A stretch of 64,000 bases of DNA from Scytalidium lignicola (Eukaryota > Ascomycota > Leotiomycetes). The stretch is taken from the NCBI GenBank assembly GCA_002812745.2, contig NCSJ02000101.1, positions 1 through 64,000 on the forward strand, read 5' to 3'. Positions within the stretch are counted from its first letter, which is position 1. Each line of letters starts with the position of its first letter. A program made the position numbers and the translations under genes. Under the pieces are notes generated by a model. It saw only the letters and a program-made list of their open reading frames with translations. It was not told the DNA's origin and ran no database searches. This document shows positions 48,578 through 60,099 of this stretch, piece after piece.

Positions 48578-48935
48578 TGTTATAAGTTTTACTACAACAT
48601 GTTAATTAGTATAAGCTTAAGGCTTAGTATAAATACATTGTACAAGAGAACTTAACAATTAGACAGTTATATAATATGGACTTAAGACTTAGGGAGTCCA
48701 AGGTCTGTTAGCTTAGGACTTAAGGACTTGGGGGTCTAGAGGTCTAATAGTATTTCATTATCTATATAAGTATATTATAAGAATATAAGAGTAAACTCCT
48801 TATGTTCAACCTAAATACATTATTAGATTTTACTTTTGACTTAATCATATGCTTGTGTATTACATGTTTTTATTGTCCTTGAACATTTACCTTACTCTGG
48901 TTATCCAGTAACCTGGATAATATAATTTTGTAACA
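48578..48935 (+). repeat. Ty3/gypsy 3' LTR
   Basis: 358 bp beginning TGTTATAAG directly after a polypurine tract and ending TTTTGTAACA, so the ends are TGTTA/TAACA inverted repeats. Its position after the chromodomain is as expected. No 5' LTR is seen in the window. Confidence 0.75.
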
Positions 48936-48950
48936 GCTTTAATCATTATN

Positions 48951-50047
48951 AAAAAGGAAAAATCATATACTGATATTATTAGAGAACTTTAAGAGGATAG
49001 AATAAATGTTTTAATTATAATTATATAAAGAACTTTAAGGAAAGCAGGTTATAAGAAGACTAAGCTTATAAGAAAGCTTAGATTGACTAAGAAAATGATA
49101 AAAAAGAGGTTGAAATGGTGTTTAAATCATAAAGATTAGACCTTAGAAGATTAGAAGAATGTGATATAGTCAGATAAAACATTAGTAGTTCTCCTTCATT
49201 GTAGAGGAGGTTATAGAATTTGGAGAAAAGTTAATAAAGTGTTTGTACATAATTACATAAGAGAAAGATGGAAGGGTTATTCAGAATTTATGTTTTGAGG
49301 TTGTTTTTCATATGATNAAAAAAGGCTTTTATCATTATTAGAAGCTTGAAATTAAGAAAGAAAAAGCTTAATCAGAGAAGACTTTGAAAAGATTAAATTA
49401 AGCTCTTAAGTTAGTCATATATTAATAATAAGAGTTAACTATTATTATAACAAGAATAGGATTGAGAAATAAGAGTAGTAAAAAGCCTTAATGGCAATAG
49501 AATCACAAAAATAAAAAAGTTAACATGTAATAACAAAGGTGGAATTGATTAGTATTAATACTAGACTTAAGTATTAATTTTTAAACTTATTCCTTTTGCT
49601 TAAAAATGCAAAGAAGAGCGATTAAAGACTGTGGTTCAAGAAGATAAAGTACCAGCTTATAATTTTCATGATCAACAACGTATGTATAACCTCTACCAGA
49701 TCAAGTGCCTTCTCTGGTGTGTTAATTCTCCAGACTTGAATATGATTAAGCCTTGTTGGTTTTGGATGAAACGTAGAACTACTGCAAAAGGAGCTTCAAA
49801 AAGTAGAGCTGAGGCTGTTAAAGCATGGGAGAAGTGTTGGAAAGACTTATCACAATCACAGATTCAAGCTTGGATTGAGCGTATTCCTTTTCATATTCAG
49901 GAGATTATTAGAATTGAAGGTGGGAATGACTATAAAGAAGGAAGACCAAAGCAATTTAAAAAGGGTAAAAAGAAGGATATTCAGCAAAATGAAGATGATG
50001 AATGGGAAGAGATTAGTTCTACTGTAGTTTCTATAGGAGTAGGCTAG
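48951..50047 (+). pseudogene. Tc1/mariner-type transposase, RIP-degraded
   Basis: A degraded DDE transposase on the plus strand. The 3' third is open (49631-50047) and very clear: CVNSPDLNMIKPCWFWMKRR and AWIERIPFHIQEIIRIEGG, typical of fungal Tc1-like DDE_3 enzymes with the NSPDLN catalytic block. Upstream, GGYRIWRKVNKVFV, KGYSEFMFWGCFSYD and VVQEDKVPAYN are recognisable between TAA/TAG stops. Dropping the N at 49317 keeps the frame. The N-terminal helix-turn-helix is lost or unrecognisable. Confidence 0.82.
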
Positions 50048-50081
50048 AATTGATTCTTTGCTGCATTTGGAATAAAACCCA

Positions 50082-50101
50082 CCCATGTCACATGACATGG
50101 G
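50082..50101. repeat. Inverted repeat CCCATGTCA-CA-TGACATGGG
   Basis: Two perfect 9-bp arms around 2 bp, in the short GC-richer spacer between the two DNA transposons. It could be part of the 3' terminal repeat of the Tc1-like element; no 5' partner was found. Confidence 0.4.
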
Positions 50102-50180
50102 TTACCCCCGGTCACGTGGCGTTTTTAGCGCAGGACAAATATTTTGAAGTCTACATCCGTACAGAAACCGCTCAGTTTGC

Positions 50181-50226
50181 ATAAGCCACCCCCCCGGCTA
50201 ACCGACATACCGGGATCCCGACACCC
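50181..50226 (+). repeat. 5' terminal inverted repeat of pogo/Fot1 element
   Basis: It contains CCGGCTAACCGACATACCGG, itself rich in short palindromes, and matches the 3' repeat exactly over 46 bp (including the TA). Confidence 0.92.
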
Positions 50227-52039
50227 ATCGCGACCGCGTTTTTGGCAAGATTTATATAGGTCCTTACAATTTTGATTTACGAATAACTCCACCAATTTTG
50301 GGCTAATTTTAATTATTTGACGTGTTTTTGAATCGCATTAAGCCAAATATGCCACCATATAAAGAAGAAGATGTTCAGGGTGCAATTGACGCGGTATTAC
50401 ACGGTCAAAGTGTTCAAGGTGCTTCTTGTGACTGGGGAATACCACGCACTACCCTTATGGGTAGAATTCAAGGCTTAGAACTACGTAGATCAAGTCACCA
50501 ATTGCAGCAAATACTCTCTGAAAGTCAGGAAATACAATTAGCTAATTGGATTCTGTGCCAGAGTAATATGGGCTATGCTTCAAGCCATACAATAGTCAGA
50601 TCTATGGTCATAAATCGAACTCCAGGAAAGAATTGGATGAACAGATTTTTAGCTTGCTACCCTGAAATCCATACAATTAAAGGTGTGAGGATTGATAATC
50701 AATGTATAAACGGAGCTTCCCCTAAAGCAATTCGAATGTTTTTTGAGCTTTTTGATGCTCTTACCATAAAGGACATACCTCCTCAACACTGGTATAATAT
50801 GGATGAAACAGGAATAATGGAAGGGTTAGGAGTTAATAGGCTAGTCCTTAGGAGCTCTGAGAGGAAGAGAATATATGTAAAAAGTAATGCTAACCGTCAT
50901 TGGACTACAATTTTGGAGTGCATCTTAGCTATAGGCTAGTACATAAAACCCCTTGTTATTTTCAAGGGAAAAAATGTACAAGCTCAATAGTATCCTGAAA
51001 GATTGGAAGAATATGAAGGCTGGGCATTCACTTGCTCTGAAAATGGCTGGACTAGTAATTCTACAGCTGTTGAATGGATAAAGGATATCTTTGAGCCTCA
51101 AACTAAGCCTCAGAATTCAGAGTAATGGCGATTATTAGTTTTGGATGGCCATGGAAGTTATACAACTGATGAATTCATGTAAGAATGTTTCCAAAGTAAA
51201 ATATTACTTTGCTTTTTGCCAATATACTCTTCTCATATGTTACAACCACTGGATTTATCGGTTTTTTCACCTTTGAAAGTTGCATATCAACATTATATAG
51301 CTAAATTGGATTCTAAGACCAATTCCTCTTCAATAGGCAAGTGTAATTTCCTTACTTGTTATGAGAAAGCTAAGTTAGAAGATTTGACAACTAAAAATAT
51401 CAAACAAGGTTAAAAAGCTACAAGTTTATAACCATTGAATATTACTAGGCTATTAAATTCTGAACAAGTGATTCAACCTTTACCAGAGTTATAAACACTT
51501 AAAAAACTAACCTATAAGTTAGAAAAGATAGCAGATATTGATATTTTTACTCCTAGCCATGGTTATCAGATCACTGAATTAGTGTGGCAAATCCAAAAGC
51601 ACTTGGAAAACTCTAATTACACTACACACTTACTTCTCTGGAAAGTCAGTAAAGCTCTGGACAATAAAAACATGGTTCTTGCACTTAAGAACCGTAGAAT
51701 CGAAGAATTGGAGCTTCAATTAGAAGTTATTAGACCTTCTAAAAGGCTCTGAGAACCTGAAAACCCAAATAATAAGTTTGTGAAAATTCCAGAGATCATG
51801 AAAGCTAAGGAGGAGTTGGAGGCTAAAATAGCTAGTTGGAAGTTTAAGAACCTTGAATTAATGGCTGTGACAACTTCTAAATTGGTGGAATCGATACCCA
51901 TGGAGTAATTGATGTTTGAATTTCAATTAGAATAGCTATAGCTAGTGTGGTGTTGTAGAAATAATTGATTTATTGGAGAGTATATGCTTTTGGAGGGGGT
52001 GTCGGGATCCCGGTATGTCGGTTAGCCGGGGGGGTGGCT
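50184..52039 (+). mobile_element. pogo/Fot1-type DNA transposon with intact TIRs
   Basis: 1856 bp bounded by TA target duplications (50182-50183 and 52040-52041). The terminal inverted repeats 50181-50226 and 51997-52042 are identical over 46 bp, including a C7/G7 run. Inside is a single transposase frame with several stops. TA duplication, the psq-type N-terminal helix-turn-helix and the DDE_1 domain place it in the pogo/Fot1 group. It is the last element of the island and abuts the gene-rich flank. Confidence 0.92.
50349..51908 (+). pseudogene. pogo/Fot1 transposase with in-frame stops
   Basis: Starting at ATG 50349, one frame runs to TAA 51906-51908, about 519 codons, interrupted by about nine TAG/TAA/TGA codons (first at 50937-50939). 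Order: psq helix-turn-helix (KEEDVQGAIDAVLHGQSVQG), CENP-B-like DNA-binding region (WILCQSNMGYASS, KNWMNRFLACYPE), DDE_1 catalytic domain (YNMDETGIMEG, LLVLDGHGSY, HMLQPLDLSVFSPLK) and a Lys/Glu-rich C-terminal coiled coil. No frameshift is present; all damage is substitution, mostly at former Gln or Trp codons, as RIP causes. It is inactive but could be mobilised in trans by a related enzyme. Confidence 0.88.
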
Positions 52040-52042
52040 TAT
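51997..52042 (-). repeat. 3' terminal inverted repeat of pogo/Fot1 element
   Basis: Exact reverse complement of 50181-50226 over 46 bp. Confidence 0.92.
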
Positions 52043-52349
52043 ATTATAGAACAATGCAGCCTTCTATTCTGTCCTGATCTTCAATTTCTTCTCCGAGCAG
52101 AAGTCGGTTGTTGCACAAGTATCTCTCTCAGCTTTAAATCATACGAAAGCATTATAACAAGAAAAATATTCTTATTCTTGTAACATTTAATATAAGTTAT
52201 CTTAATACATACTAATAATTAACAATTAAAAGTACGTTGCAGAAGTATGATTAGGTCCTTGACATTGTTTGCCTCATCCGTAAAACAAGTACATCCCCTG
52301 CATTGCAATTCATTCTAGCCACGAAGCAGAAGTACAAAAATCACGATTC
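52043..52349. other. Spacer between transposon island and UNC93-like gene
   Basis: 307 bp that includes the 3' UTR of the UNC93-like gene. No gene is recognised. Confidence 0.5.
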
Positions 52350-54137
52350 TTATACTGTGACTTGCTTTTCGGGATGGCCTACGGGAAGAATATCCTCTAT
52401 GGTCTCATCCGTGCCCCGAAGATCCTCGTCGATAGAGACGTGATCCTTGATCTTTGTCAAGATGAGAGGAGCCGCGACTACAAGGGAGACACTGAGGAGA
52501 ACCCAGTTGCTGATAAATTCCTTCTTGTAGGAGAGGTGGCGGGCGTCGAGGTTGTTGACTACGGCAGCACCGGCAGATTGGATACCCTTGTAGAAACCGA
52601 CATAGTTGGCAGAGCGACGGCCCGAGTTCGATAGAGCGCCCATGAACCTGTGTGGGCGGCGGGGTTAGCAATAGCGTCAGAAAAGGCTGGGGAGAGAGAG
52701 ATAGGAACGTACCAGTAGACAGTAGCTTGCCATGCAGCGTCAAATGCGCCGTAGAACATGTAGAGGAACATAAGGCCAACGTAATCGGAATCAGTCCAAT
52801 CCTTGGGAACCCAATCGGGATTGGTTTCGACTGATAAAAATTCGGTATTGACATCCGCACGCGTGTATGTCTTTTCAAAGTCATATCCACCGCCCCAGAT
52901 GACCATTGTAAGGACGAAAAGAACACCCAGGGCAATCTTGGCGCGAAGGGAGCGACGGACGCTCTTGACATCGAGACTATACCCCCAGATCAAAGCCGCG
53001 AAAATCTGGGCGAGCCAATACAGGGTGCTGTTCAGCGCCCTCGTGCGGGTGTTGAAGTACGCTCCGTTCATAGAATTTTGTTGGTAGACGTAGAACCAGT
53101 TGGAAGTGAAGAACATGGGGAATAAGCAAAAGATGAAAGGTTCGAATTTGATGGTCTCGTAAAGACCCCACAGCTCGCTCTGCCAGCTAGGGTTTTTCAT
53201 CAGGATGACGCGAGAGCCATCCTCTCGAACCACGTCCGAGGCGTTGACCAGCAGCAGAGCAAGAACGGCACCAAAGAACATGAGCACAATGAAGGCAATG
53301 TAGGTGCCATCGGTGACGGTAGCAGCGGTCTTCACATTAATGTTGGAACCCAGGGCAATCTGCGTGAAAAGGTTAGCTCAAGGCTGAAAATAGTGGCCCG
53401 CTCATTGTGTCTGCGGTTCCCCGAGTCAGGACAGACAGGGCAAGGGCAAACTTACCAAACTGCCGACGACAGCTCCCAAATTGAAGATGCCCCAGAACCA
53501 GGCAAAATACGTGCCCTTCTTGTCCTCGTTTGGATACGAAACCATAATCGTGCCTTGCGCCGTCCACAGAAGACCCGCACAGATACCCAGCCAGACACCA
53601 GCAAAGAGGTTGAAGCCGAGCACGTCAGCATGGACGGACACCAGCAAGCTGATCGCATAGATGCAGTATCCAATACCTCCAAAAGCCAGAACCCATTTGA
53701 CACCGATCTTGTTGACGAAGGTTCCGCCAAAGAAGCCGAAAGCAGCGAAAGCACTGTAGAGCGCAGTGTTCTGTGATGTTCAACAGCTAGTTAGCACAGG
53801 AGCGACTCTTCAAATGTCGGGCCACGGGGCGCATTCCACTGACCATGTTATCTGCTAGAGTTGGATTGATCTTTCCACCTCCACCGAGACCACCGAGCGC
53901 GTTGAACATGCCGGGGCACATGAAGCAAACAAACGAGACCATCAACAGCTGGATCCGAGGCGACGCATACCATGGCAGCTGGAAGCCGAAAATGCGGAAT
54001 TGCCTGTATTTCCATCCTTGTGGGAGATGGACAGCGCTGACAGGTTCCGCCTCGTCGATGTCCACGGGCGCCATGGGCGCAGAGGCGTCGTTGATGGGCG
54101 TGGCGGCCGGAGACTCCACGGGGTCCTTCTCCGCCAT
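52350..54137 (-). CDS. UNC93-like major facilitator superfamily protein
   Basis: Exons 54137-53844, 53770-53456, 53359-52713 and 52647-52350 give 517 residues; phases are consistent. After a cytosolic acidic N-terminus (about 55 residues), about eleven to twelve membrane segments follow, including RIQLLMVSFVCFMCPGMFNAL, NTALYSAFAAFGFFGGTFVN, GLLWTAQGTIMVSYP with FAWFWGIFNLGAVVGSL, and WVLLSVSLVVAAPLIL. GGLGGGGK and the order of blocks are those of fungal DUF895/UNC93-type MFS proteins, whose substrates are mostly unknown (ion-channel regulation in animals). The C-terminus is acidic and cytosolic. The start is the ATG at 54137; only GTG lies upstream in frame. Confidence 0.9.
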
Positions 54138-55303
54138 AGCAGCCACGTTTGGATGTGTGGTGTGTGTGTGGTGTGTGTGAATCTTCCCTTGCCTTGGTCA
54201 CGTCGAGAGAGGGCGATTAATCGCGACTCGAGAGTTCCGGGTCTAGAGCGAGCTCAGGATTGTCGAGTGAATCGAATCGAATCGAATCGAACTGGATTGA
54301 ACTGGACTTTGAATTGTCGGGGGCATCTGCAGAGAATTAATAAAAAGCAGAGCTGGCCTAGCTGACCTCTTTTCGCGGAGGCCAAGCCGGCGAGATAACG
54401 TTTCTCGTGTCGTGACTGTGTGTGGTTGCAGCCGCTGATAAGTTAGCAGCGTCGCAGTGGAGCCTTCCTTTGCAACGTTCACGCGCCCACTTGCCCAATC
54501 AGCGCGCCGCGCCTTCACGTCAACAACTCATTCACACGTTACAGCGGCGGCGTTTACGAGCCCACCGAATGATCTTTTCCACGATTATCTGGTGTATAAG
54601 ACTATCTTTAGTCGATTGATTCCAGCAACAATACGTTGATATGTCTTGAGTACCCTACGTACCAAGTCTTCATCTCCTTTAGGGCTAATCTCGCGTTCTA
54701 GCCCGGAGCACAGCATCGAGCGTCTAGCTTGCCTACAGTAAGAGTGAACGTAACTTTAGTGGCGTTTACTACTGTAATGTACAGAGTCGCCCATTTCATT
54801 TGGCGCAAGAGTGACATTAAAGTTACAGACAACATGTGCAATAACAAGCCACATTTCCATCCTAGCTAGATTTTTGTCCAACACAAAAATAAATCTTAAA
54901 TCAAAACCGAGCTTCTTATCATATGGAACATATTGGCTTCCTTACCAATTCCAATTCCAAATGGTAGAAATGCCCCTTTATCTACGATAAGCTCGGCCTG
55001 TGTTGTCCATCGCTCAGAGATAAAGATGGCGTTGTATCACTGTTCTAGATTAATGCAAGGATTGTTTTTACCTTTTTGCTATCAATGGCTCATCTCATCG
55101 CTCTACTACAACAAGAAGACAGGTAGTAGTAGCATTTAGATGCAAAGGTATATCCTTATCCTTTTCGTTTATAAGCCACGAAACCACATCTGGCTCTTCT
55201 GATTTTTCATCTTCACACCAATATAATTACATATATTCCAATTTAATCAAGATTCTGAGAAATAGAATAGCAAATGTGTAGAAATATTGTATCCGGAATA
55301 TAC
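54138..55303. other. UNC93-like promoter region and intergenic DNA
   Basis: Just upstream of the UNC93-like start lie a GT-rich microsatellite (54151-54180) and a tandem ATCGA repeat (54271-54290, four units). The rest up to the P450 relic has no coding signal; no P450 heme-binding motif is found there. Confidence 0.55.
54271..54290. repeat. ATCGA tandem repeat, four units
   Basis: Four perfect 5-bp units in the probable 5' UTR or promoter of the UNC93-like gene. Confidence 0.8.
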
Positions 55304-56471
55304 CTTTTTCCGGGCTCTTAAGATATCGAAGCACCAAGACATAAAATTAATAAAGTCAGCGACAACACCAGGAAACCGAAGTAGTAATGCTATGAACCAC
55401 TGTACGTTGGTGAACAGGCTGAGTATGTTTGCAGATTTATGTAGTGATTCTATTATATCATCTTCACATCCTCTCTCTACCATATTAAAGCTTCTGTCAA
55501 AACCTACATCTCCCATAATGTTAAAGCTGTAGAAGTTGACCCAATCAGAAATGCGCGTGATTTGCCCTTCCCGACAGTGGAGTTGCTCTAACAACACTCA
55601 CTGCTGTGCGCCGATTAATGCGTAGCTTATACTAGCGTAATGCTAAATTACTCTATTTAACACTGTTGCGCCCTGAGGCTGGAAGGAACTGTCACCGTTA
55701 GCGTTGAGACCTCTTTCCCAGTCTCGGTACCGTTGGCCATAATCTGGTTTGGATCTTAAATAGTGAACATAAGCAGTTACGAATGAAAAAATTCAAATAT
55801 TCTAAGAATGAACCTTGTTGTATGTAATGATGCCCCTTCTAGGTGTTTACTCATATCATATCAGAGACTTGTCAATGAAGAAGAGCCAGAATGTACAGCC
55901 GGAATAGCATCAACATCAATAACAGACAGCTCACGAGACCCTGGCATACCATTGGTATGTTATATACACAAAGCACGGTTGATATACCAACACGAACATA
56001 TTCACGGTAAATTTTGTAAAACATTTCTGTCTGGAAGTACGTTTGTAAATTGCCGATTACACTCCAAACTCTTGTCCACTTAGATAGTCTAGCAAAGAAT
56101 TGGCCTGGAAACTGATATCTATAAGATAAATTGTAAAAATACAATGTTAAGGATAAAAATACCTTTTGTGAATAGTAGAAGAATAGTCGATATACCACTA
56201 TACTCCTAAAAAGACCAATCAAGTATTAAACCACAGACAAAAACTTGCGGCTAACAATATGTCTCAATAAAACGGGGTACATTTCAAGAAGCAGCACTGC
56301 AGCCCATGAGAAATCTAAGACCGGTACCACAGGAATCAGTATATGAATGTAAACGTCGGATTCAAACTGGAATAGCACAAAGTGAGAGCTGATCCCCAAT
56401 CCGACAGCAACAATGGAAGAGTTTCCTGACAGCTGCACTAGCATCATGAGTTCTTGTTGGAGATTCTTCAT
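55304..56471 (-). pseudogene. Cytochrome P450 N-terminal relic
   Basis: On the minus strand, broken pieces line up in order with the N-terminal half of a fungal P450: membrane region with LGISSHFVLF (56400), RYQFPGQFFARLSKWTRVW (56100), YREYVRVG plus ELSVIDVDAIPAVHSG across a possible 45-bp intron, YDMSKHLEGASLHTTR (55850), YRDWERGLNAN (55720), and REGQITRISDWVNFYSF with MGDVGFDRSFNM (55500). Breaks include TGA at 55863-55861 where a Trp is expected and several frame changes. The C-terminal half, with the I-helix, ExxR and heme-Cys motifs, is absent. It is a truncated, mutated gene remnant. Confidence 0.8.
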
Positions 56472-58678
56472 AATTGTTGGGATAAGGGAGTCGTGCTAAA
56501 TCTTAGGTGAAGATTACGACCTTGAACAATAGCAGGGCCGTCGTGGCACACATGTTCTGCAGAACTTAAATTTACCAAAGGAAAACTTATATTCTATGGA
56601 GAATTGCCTCTTGCCGAGATTATGGTAAGAGTATCGGTATCCAAAGGACACTGCGACTATCTGGTAGCATAACAGGACAGAACATCATTCCGTTGTTAAT
56701 TATTCTGTTCGGCTTATTATATATGTAAATATACCTTACATGCTCCACTTACTCCACAGTCCTAATCATGCGTGTTTGGGCCTTTATCGGTCTTGGGTAG
56801 TATCTCTCAACCCCGCAGCTTAGCGGATAAAAGGCCAAGATCTCTATCGAGAAAGGAAGATTCGACTTGCTACCCTAACAACTATAAACGAAAACATTTG
56901 CGCCAATTAGAAGTGCAGAGATTGTATTGTAATACTTGCCCCGCCATATTGTTTGATTTATCACATGATCCCAATGAGTGGGTGACATGTAAAATGCTTT
57001 GAAACTGGTGAATGGAGAAAGCATTATTACACGGTAGCTAATCTCAATACTGAGTCGAGAATGGCGTTTTGGGCTTTTAGATTTATCACAAAAGCTAGTA
57101 ATCCTCTATCTTCAAAGTTAGGTATGCAACTGGCTCTGATTATAGCTATTTATTAATTTAATCTAAGAATAAAAATTTAATTTTCAGATTAAATTTATTA
57201 AGTATTAATTAAAAAAAGACTAATTTAATTAGAAATAAATTTCAATGGAGATGCCTACAGTTTTAATGCAACAGTATTCGCAATAAGAATGCTGAATTCG
57301 GCTCCCCTTTGCCTTTGGACGATTGTGTTGAACTGTAATCCGGAACTTGCACCGAAGCAAAGCCATTTAATCTATCAGGAACGTGGCTCAAAGACAGCTT
57401 GGTGCTCTAGCAGAGATGCCCAGGCGCTAATTAATGGTTCGACACTGGAAATACTACTGGCTACCGTTGCAAAATTAGCTTTCTCGGCGATCGAATAATT
57501 AAGGGGGCCACAGAAACGCCCCATAATCCAGTACAGTAATCAGCAATAACTCAGGATTCCTGATTTTTACTGAACCTGCGACATCTCACCACGCAATACA
57601 GTACAGTAATACGGTAGGCTAGTAAATCCAATTTAGAAACAGGGTCGCACTATGGAAATATTCCCCAAAGGTGTTTTCTTATCGTCAATCTAAGTGCTGG
57701 AAAGGGAAAGAATACACGAGTACCTGGCCGGTCTTGTGGCTGTAGAGCGCGCGCCATCTGCTTCTTTTACGTCGTATTCGGTGGCTGTTTTGAAACAACA
57801 GAGATTTCTTTTTGAGAATAGCTCCAAGCGATCGCAACGCAACTCGGTAGCAAGTTGAGTAAGTTGAGTAAGGTTTTATTAATATATCAAATCGGCATGA
57901 TTATCGGTGTCTGTCTCATCGCCTTGCGGACATATACATGCTGTATTAATTTGAGTCCATTGCATAACTTCGTGCTTCTCAAGTTGATGAGGTTGAATCT
58001 GACCATGGTCATGAGAGATGAGCGGCGTTCAAGGGGCTTAAGTACAGTGGAGCGCCTGCAAGCTGCCAAGCCCCTGTGTCTCAAACTTCATCTACGGTTC
58101 TTGTCAGCTTATCCGAACTCCGAATGCAAGACCCCTTTGTCCTTGAATGGAGCCTCTTTGTTTCGGAACATACAAGGGGAACAGCGACAGTGACAAATCA
58201 CAGATGGGATACGTTTCTCACGCCCCGGCTGTAGCGCCAGCATACCCCAAGAACCTCATGAACATCACCATGAACAATTTACCAGAAACGGGTCGTTTGA
58301 CCTGACGTCGGCGGATCTCCCGCGCCAATCTAATTCCAGCCCAGCCCGATTCATCCTTATTCATCTCAAGTATAGTGAGATTACCGGGTTGTGAAACTCC
58401 AACGTCCAGATCCAGATCCTTCTCCACAGGCCATCATGGATTTCTGTAGACAAAAGGCGCTGTATCGGCACCTTTTGGAGTCTCTCTTTCTTCCTCACCT
58501 TCATCCTCATTCATTCGTTTCCATTCCATTTGCATACTCTTCCAACTGCTTCAAGCGCTAGTTCGCTCTTTACCATTCTTTTTTGAACGACTCACATCCT
58601 TTACCACACGTTCATTCCTTTATACACCACGAAAATATCACCAAGCGTGATTCATCACAATCTTTTCCAAAATCAAAA
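56472..58678. other. Large intergenic region, 2.2 kb
   Basis: No gene is recognised. A short very AT-rich patch lies at about 57160-57245, and a 12-bp direct repeat CAGTACAGTAAT occurs near 57530 and 57600. The right end is the promoter of the AA14-type gene. Confidence 0.5.
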
Positions 58679-60099
58679 ATGATAGCCGTTCCAGCAACTA
58701 TTCTCGCCCTTGCGGCAGTGTCCCAAGCCCACATCATGGGATGGGCAAACGGTATGTACTGCAAGGGGGGCAACAACACCTCCATCGACGATGCAAACAC
58801 CTCTTTAGCTGTTGACCCACTTTGGATGCTGGACTTCGAGGACTTCTGGTTCCAGCACGACCGAGGATGTGATCAAGCACCACCTGCCGAGGGCGAATTT
58901 CTCGAGCTTCCTGCCGGCGGTCAGGTTATGGTCGAGATGGCTCACAATCGTGGCCAGACAACACTATCATTTGGCGGGCAATACGCTGGCGAATGGCCCG
59001 ATGGAAAACCCCATCCTGAGGATTGGAATGGAAACAATGTTCCTGGAGAAGGCTGCATTCAAGATGACGGTGCCATGCACACCTCCAACCAGAGCACTGC
59101 TGCTGGTACTGCTCTTGCAATTAGCTACCAATCTGATATCAAAGATGTTACCATAGACAACTTGGTCGTCTTTTCTGTCCTCCCTAACACTCCCTGGAAG
59201 CGTGAGGCTTACTATGATATTCCTGCCGATCTTCCTGCATGCCCGCCAGGTGGTTGCACTTGCGCATGGCTCTGGGTTCCCTTGGGCTGTGGTGAGCCAA
59301 ACATCTACATGGCTGGATATAAGTGCAATGTGACTGGTGCCACTGCTACCAACCCTGTTGGCGTAGCACAACCACCAGTCTGGTGCGGTGATGACTCCTC
59401 CAAATGCCAGGCTGGTCCAAAGCAGATCATTGTCTGGAACCAGAAGACCGGCAACAACGTCTTCCCTCCCTCAGGACAGTCCCCTGGCTACAACTTGAAG
59501 GATGGTTTCCACCCAGGTAAGTCACTGCTTCTGTCTATTAACTCTTCTCTTGTCTGACCCTAGATATAGGTGCACAAAACGACATCTTCGTCACTGGAAA
59601 CGCATCTGCATCATCAGCTCCAGCCAGCATCCCAGCCAGCGTCGCACCAACCGTTGTGCCTACCTCCAGCGCCGCTCCGCTCACCACCGTACCAGCCATC
59701 CCGTCGGGCACAGGCGCCTCCTCAGTATCCCCATCCCTCCCTACCAGCGCACCTTTCAACAACCAGACCACATTCACTAGACTCCCATCCAAGCCTATCG
59801 TCTTGCCATCGAGCTCCGTATCCTCTCTTGCAGGCGGTGTCCCAACAACCATAATAACTGAGCAGCCTCAACCAGCCCCAACTTCTGGTAGCGGTAACGG
59901 CAACTCAGGTAACGGCAACTCGGGCAACGGAGCTGGACCAGGCAAAGTCGATTACACTACAACTGTAGTATACAAATACACTACCATGTCCAGCCCTCCA
60001 CCCGCCTGCACTGCAGCAGCACCAGCACGCAAGCACCCAAGAGCATTGGGCCGATTCGTCGATGGTCTGGCTCAGAAGCTAGGAGATATGGGTATCTAG
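58679..60099 (+). CDS. AA14-type lytic polysaccharide monooxygenase, secreted
   Basis: Exons 58679-59516 and 59570-60099 (53-bp intron) give 455 residues. A 17-residue signal peptide ends in AVSQA so the mature protein begins with His18 ([10 protein letters not shown]), the histidine that forms half of the copper brace in these enzymes. The catalytic domain (to about 290) has paired cysteines and the AA14-typical [29 protein letters not shown] and [14 protein letters not shown] Ser/Thr/Pro-rich linker (about 295-420) and a short basic end follow; no cellulose-binding module. AA14 enzymes oxidatively cleave xylan coating cellulose. Family placement is from remembered sequence patterns; an AA9 or AA11 assignment is less likely. 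It is convergent with the GH3 beta-xylosidase 506 bp away. Confidence 0.83.

Noticed and set aside
40608..52042. AT-rich block as a mitochondrial insertion or centromere
   Set aside because: Copia, gypsy, Tc1 and pogo sequences with RIP-type changes explain it; no mitochondrial gene is present.
57617..57622. GGCTAG, core of a xylanase-regulator site
   Set aside because: One copy more than 1 kb upstream of the AA14-type ATG; chance occurrence is expected.
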